Assembly (NCBI RefSeq): GCF_001514305.1
Contig: NZ_KQ949096.1
Location: 2,131 to 66,130 of the forward strand
Reading direction: 5' to 3'
DNA: 64,000 nt
Source: Streptomyces dysideae
GTDB taxonomy: Bacteria > Actinomycetota > Actinomycetes > Streptomycetales > Streptomycetaceae
Below are positions 60,286-64,000 of the stretch, piece by piece (position 1 is the first letter of the stretch; each line of letters opens with the position of its first letter). Made by a program: the position numbers and the translations under genes. A model generated the notes under the pieces. That model saw nothing but the letters and a program-made list of their open reading frames with translations. It had not been told where the DNA came from and searched no databases.

Positions 60286-60323
60286 ACGATAGCGAGTCGG
60301 CCTTTGTGAACACAAGCGTTCTC
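60286..60323 (-). promoter_or_regulatory. MFS promoter with overlapping operator site 2
   Basis: On the minus strand TTGTGT (60310-60315) and TATCGT (60286-60291) are separated by 18 bases. GTGAACACAAGCGTTCTC (60306-60323) is a diverged copy of site 1 and covers the -35 element. Confidence 0.6.
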
Positions 60324-60944
60324 TAGGGGGGTTGTCCTTGAAGTGGCGCCGTGGGCTGAGGGGGTCGGTGGGCCGGCAGCAGTGCTGCCGGACCGAACAG
60401 GTGTGGTGGCGGGGAGGTGATCCCGGAGAAGGCGGGAGTGGCCGCCACGCTGTCGCAGAGGGTTCCCGCGTGATTGTGCAACGGTTGTGAAATGGGGGAG
60501 CGGCTGGCGGGGCGTGACTTGGCTCGTCCGTCAGGGTGCCGAGGGAGTGCTGCGCGAATTCGAGTCCCCGGCGGGGGACTGGGGACAGGGAACGCCGTCG
60601 GCCGGGAGCGGGGAGCTCGTGATTCAGGCGGTTGTCCGCCTGAGCCGGTAGCCTGGGACGCTTGGCCGCAGGTTCGAGTCCCTGGCGGGAGCCGCAAAAC
60701 ATGGGAAGCCGGATCGACGCCGGGCAGGGGCGCATCATTGGTCGTGACGACGACTGTCTCACTCTGAATGTGGGGCCGCCGGGGGAGTCGTGCCTCTGCG
60801 CAGGTTCGAGTCCCCGGCAGGGCACCAGACGGATGGGAACGGTTGCGCGCGGTGGTCGCCGGGATCATGGGTCACCATCGAATCCACTCTGGGTCCGTCG
60901 GAAATCAATTGGTTGCTTCCGGGACTTGGGTTCGTTGATGTGGT
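60324..60944. other. Intergenic stretch between the MFS promoter and the IS region
   Basis: About 620 bp without a convincing gene. It contains three copies of a 17-bp motif that resembles a tRNA T-arm (listed separately). Open frames here have unusual composition, with repeated PGTRTC-like translations on the minus strand, which simply reflect the repeat. Confidence 0.6.
60559..60821. repeat. Three copies of TTCGAGTCCYYGGCRGG
   Basis: Copies begin at 60559, 60673 and 60805 with spacings of 114 and 132 bp. Copies 2 and 3 share GCAGG before the motif. It looks like the T-loop and 3' end of a tRNA, but the T stem does not pair and no D or anticodon arm precedes it. Confidence 0.7.
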
Positions 60945-62008
60945 ATGGGGCGTTTTGATGGGTTGATCGGTCCGTTGCGGGCGAAGCTGGAAGCGGTGAC
61001 GCCGCATCTGGACGAGCGTCAGCGCCGGTTGCTGTACGCAGCTGAGGCGCGTACAGCTCGGTCATGGCGGGATCGCCGCCGTGGCGCGGGCTGCCGGCGT
61101 CTCGAAGGGCCGCGTCGGCCGGGGACTGGCCGAGCTGGAGGCGGGGGACGAACCCGACGGCCGGGTACGCCGGCCCGGCGGCGGTCGCCCGCCCGCAGCC
61201 GAGAAGGACCCGGGACTGCGCGCCGCGCTGCTGGCCCTGGTCGAGGACAGCACGCAAGGCGATCCGATAGGGCCGCTGGTGTGGACGACCAAGTCGCTGC
61301 GGCGCCTGGCAGGCGAACTCGCTGCCCAGGGCAGGGCGGTGGGGCGCGACACCGTCGCCGCACTCCTGAAGGAAGCCGGGTTCAGCTTGCGCGGCAACGC
61401 CAAGGTCCTGGCAGGCAGCAGCCACCCGGAGCGCGACGCCCAGTCAACACCGGCTGTTCTCCTTCATCTCCATGAACTGGCGGGCCCGCCCGCTGACCAG
61501 CATCGAGGTGGCCCTGAACCTGATCGCCTCCACCACCACCGCGACCGGGCTGCGCGTGACCGCACAACTGGACGAGGACAGCTACCCCACCGGCATCGAG
61601 ATCGACGCCCAGCACGCCGCCGCGCTGAAGGTCAACCCCGATGACTTCCACGGCGAGTGGAACTACACCATCCCGCCGCAGCCCGGCGTCCCGGCGGTGC
61701 CGCTGCAGCCACCCGGACGCCGTTCCCACCCTCGCGCAGCCCACACCTTCGACGCTTCCCTGGCCACCCACCCCGTGCTGACCGGCCTCACCATCATCTG
61801 GGCCGCCGTCCTGGACCAGCGATGCCTGCCCGCCTCGTTGATCGCCCACCTCTTCCGCATCGGCGAGAACCAGATGCGCGCCCTCATCCAGCAGGCGCGG
61901 CCCCTGCTCCAGCGGCACGGCCACCACAGCGAGCCGCTTCCGGTCCGCCTCATCGACCCCTGCGAACTCGCCAGATACGTCATGAACGCGACATCGGCGA
62001 CGAGTTGA
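60945..62008 (+). pseudogene. Broken ISAzo13-type transposase with unrelated tail
   Basis: The start MGRFDGLIGPLRAKLEAV and HLDERQRRLL at 60945 look like the N-terminus of ISAzo13-family transposases. Near 61055 the frame shifts: the continuation LGHGGIAAVARAAGVSKGRV is in another frame. After GNAKVLAG at about 61415 the central part, including most of the DDE core, is missing. The C-terminal QHRLFSFISMNWR, then PDDFHGEWNYT, resumes in a third frame from about 61446 to 61680. A tail to 62008 (ending ARYVMNATSATS) is not ISAzo13-like and comes from something I cannot name. It cannot encode an active enzyme. Confidence 0.8.
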
Positions 62009-62055
62009 CACGACACGCACCACTAATTCATCGACGGACCCAAGGAGAGCAACCG

Positions 62056-63201
62056 GTGGGCGACTTGTACCGATTCATCCACGCGGAGAAGGCCAACTAC
62101 CCCATCACCCTGCTGTGCCGGGCGATGAAAGTCGCCCGCTCCTCCTACTACGCCTGGCGTGACGGCGAAGCCGCCCGCCGGGTCCGCCAGATGGCCGCCG
62201 ACGCGCTCGCGCACGAGATCACCGTGCTGCACATCGCCTCCCGCAAAACCTACGGCGTCCCGCGGATCCACGCCGAACTGCGGCGTCTGGGGCGGCGGGT
62301 GAACCGCAAGCGCATCGCCCGAGTGATGCGGGAACGCGACATCCGCGGTGTCACCCGCCGCAAGCGGCGCTCGCTGACACGCGCGGACAAGAGGGCCCGG
62401 CCGGCCCCGGACCTGATCGGCCGCGACTACAAGATCCATCTCAGTGAGAGCTGTGACGACCCTGGGGCGTCGAAGCGCCCGCACTTGATCACCCACGTTG
62501 TCACGACCGACGCCACGGTCAACGACGCGATGGTCGTCGAGGAGGTCCACGACCGACTCACCAGCAAGGGTCTCTTACCAGGGGAGCATCTCCTGGACGC
62601 TGGCTACACCTCGGCCGAGCTGCTGCTCACCGCGCCGACCACCCGTGGCGTCTGCGTCGTCGGCCCAGTCTGGTCCAACAACACCCGGCAGTCGGCATCG
62701 GGCGGAGGCTTCGGCAAGTCCGCCTTCACCATCAACTGGCAGGCCAAGCACGCACTTTGCCCGACCGGCGCCACCAGCAGGTATTGGACGGAGGGAGTGG
62801 ACAACAACGGCCGGGACGCGATCCGCATCCGCTTCGCGACCGCCACCTGCGCGCCCTGCCCGGTGCGCGATCAGTGCACCAGATCAACCCAGTACGGGCG
62901 GCAGCTGACTGTCCGGCCCCAGGAACAGGACGCGGTGTTGGAACGCGTCCGAGCGGAGCAGTCCACCGACGAGTGGAAGGACCGCTACGCGGCCCGCGCC
63001 GGCGTGGAAGGCACCATCCACCAGGCCGTCGCGACCGCCGGCGCCCGCCGGACCCGCTACATCGGCCTGGCCAAGACGCGGCTCGCGCACATTCTCACAG
63101 CAACCGCCATCAACTTGATCCGCCTCGACGCCTGGTGGAACGAAACCCCCCTCGCACGCACGCGTATCTCCCGACTGGCAGCCCTTGACCTCGCAGCGTG
63201 A
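62056..63201 (+). pseudogene. Chimeric transposase: IS3 OrfB N-terminus fused to IS1182-type C-terminus
   Basis: Residues 1 to about 125 (DLYRFIHAEKANYPITLLCR, SSYYAWRDGE, YGVPRIHAELRRLG, RRKRRSLTRADKRARPAPDL) are the HTH_21 and lead-in part of IS3 OrfB. At about 62430 the frame passes without a break into IS1182-type sequence: YKIHLSESCDDPG, LLDAGYTSAELLL, CPVRDQC, and RAGVEGTIHQAVATAGARRT. The IS3 DDE core and the first IS1182 Asp are both absent. The frame is open for 381 codons from the GTG at 62056. It could produce a protein, but not a working transposase as judged by motif content. Confidence 0.82.
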
Positions 63202-63210
63202 GGTCAATTG

Positions 63211-63327
63211 GGCAACAGGGTCATCGAGACCTTCTACAACCGCCGCCGCCTGCGCAAGCACAAGGTCTTCGGCTACCTCACCCCAGCCGAGACCAGGCAG
63301 CGGCATCAGCACGCCCTCGCGGCGTAG
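63211..63327 (+). pseudogene. C-terminal end of an IS3-type OrfB
   Basis: The frame GNRVIETFYNRRRLRKHKVF GYLTPAE ends in a stop at 63325. It matches the IETFYNRxRLH...GYxTPAE terminus of IS3-family OrfB. It probably belongs to the same OrfB whose N-terminus begins at 62056, so the IS1182 piece sits inside it. Confidence 0.75.
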
Positions 63328-63489
63328 ACATTGAGTGTCCAAGATCACGGGGAAACTTCACGCACAAGCCTCACCCACGAAATAAACACACCGCCCAGTA
63401 CAGCTGAGCAACACCAGGCCACAACCAAGATCAATAAGCAAACGCGTCAGCTACGCCGTACCACACAGCAACCGGATTGCGGCGCGGGT

Positions 63490-64000
63490 TCAGCCCGTCG
63501 CGTCGGCGTCGTGAGCCCTCGCCTGCCATGTGCTCGGGGACATGCCGTAGGCCGCCCGGAAGGCCCGGGTGAACTGGGTGGGGTGGGAGAAGCCCCAGCG
63601 CTGTGCGACCACCGACACGCCCGGACCGGATCGCCCGCCACGGCCGAGTTCCTCACGGCACTTCTCCAGGCGGCACCGTTGGATCAAACGGGCCACGGTC
63701 AGTTCTTCGTCCTGGAAGAGCTTGTGCAGATAGCGCACGGAGATGTGGTGGGCGCGGGCGATCGATTCCGGCGTCAGGTCCGGGTCGGCGAGGTTCTCCG
63801 TGATGAAGGACTTGATCCGTCCGGGCAGGGCCAAAGGGGCGTCGCTCTCGGCGCCGCCGTCCTGGTGGTGTGTGAGCCGCTCGGCGAACAGGCTGGCAAG
63901 GAGATCCATTGCCTTGCCCGCAAGCCGCTCGCCGACCTCGGGCACCCAGTGGGCTCCCTCGGCGGCGAGTTCGGAAAGGAAGCACGAAACCAGCGCGCCC
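63490..64000 (-). CDS. AraC-family transcriptional regulator (partial)
   Basis: The frame is open to the right edge, so the N-terminus is missing. The visible C-terminal part has the two-HTH AraC DNA-binding domain: RIKSFITENLADPDLTPESIARAHHISVRYLHKLF, then VSVVAQRWGFSHPTQFTRAFRAAYGMSPSTW. The ligand-binding half lies outside the window, so the effector is unknown. The sequence fits the AraC/NimR-like proteins common in Streptomyces. The stop at 63490 is about 160 bp from the IS remnants. Confidence 0.88.
   Translation of the reverse strand, partial: GALVSCFLSELAAEGAHWVPEVGERLAGKAMDLLASLFAERLTHHQDGGAESDAPLALPGRIKSFITENLADPDLTPESIARAHHISVRYLHKLFQDEELTVARLIQRCRLEKCREELGRGGRSGPGVSVVAQRWGFSHPTQFTRAFRAAYGMSPSTWQARAHDADATG

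Larger units (their letters stand above)
60945..63362 (+). mobile_element. Insertion-sequence graveyard (ISAzo13, IS3 and IS1182 remnants)
   Basis: Pieces of three unrelated transposase families lie head to tail on one strand. A sequence near 63340-63362 (GTCCAAGATCACGGGGAAAC) resembles right ends of Streptomyces IS3-family elements, as I recall, but a matching left end was not found. No intact element and no target duplication were identified. Confidence 0.75.

Noticed and set aside
60805..60829. A complete tRNA ending at the third TTCGAGTCC repeat.
   Set aside because: The T stem does not pair and no D arm, anticodon arm or matching acceptor strand can be found upstream.

Overview
The window is high-GC actinobacterial DNA, almost certainly a Streptomyces chromosome. 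Coding sequences use GTG and TTG starts and G/C-ending codons freely. The block miaB, miaA, dapF, rshA (relA/spoT-like), hflX, dinG, lexA, nrdR, nrdJ is, from memory, in the same order as in Streptomyces coelicolor around SCO5787-SCO5805. No rRNA, tRNA or CRISPR array was found.

Region 1 (1-16618, all minus strand) is a type VII secretion (T7SS/ESX) locus. Read in the direction of transcription it encodes EccC, EccD, EccB, a 1312-residue protein with a huge acidic linker and an ADP-ribosyltransferase-like C-terminal domain that has lost its catalytic residues, a 1139-residue fusion of a right-handed beta-helix with EccA-like AAA domains, two WXG100 proteins, a 183-residue unknown protein, and a large WXG-type substrate whose Gly-Asp-Thr repeat tail runs off the left edge. 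EccE and a mycosin protease are not seen. An ECF sigma factor (16843-17418) and a small unknown gene (17756-18013) lie upstream on the same strand.

Region 2 (18630-31569) is the conserved housekeeping block: MiaB and MiaA (the i6A/ms2i6A tRNA modification pair), DapF (diaminopimelate), RshA (ppGpp), an M1 metallopeptidase, HflX and a secreted trypsin-like lipoprotein, with several small conserved genes between.

Region 3 (31768-40858) is a fructan-utilisation locus: a solute-binding lipoprotein, two ABC permeases and a cytoplasmic GH32 enzyme on the minus strand, a LacI-type regulator, and a divergent secreted LamG-GH32 enzyme. Three copies of a TAAAYCGRW motif between the regulator and the secreted enzyme look like operators. 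The secreted enzyme has Glu where GH32 enzymes have the nucleophile Asp.

Region 4 (41141-46240) is a small NRPS-independent siderophore-type cluster: PLP aminotransferase, IucA/IucC synthetase and GNAT acyltransferase. The first two carry low-complexity expansions. Region 5 (46556-57407) holds dinG, lexA with an SOS box, nrdR-nrdJ, an NTF2-like protein, a TerD protein, a DUF4937 protein, a histidine phosphatase and an ADP-ribosylglycohydrolase.

Region 6 (57408-64000) is rearranged: an orphan palindrome, a truncated duplicate of an MFS drug-efflux gene, the intact MFS gene with two palindromic operators but no regulator gene nearby, a repeat-bearing intergenic stretch, and a graveyard of insertion sequences. 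In that graveyard an ISAzo13-type transposase is internally deleted and frameshifted, and an IS3-type OrfB is split by an IS1182-type fragment that continues its reading frame. A partial AraC-family regulator ends the window.
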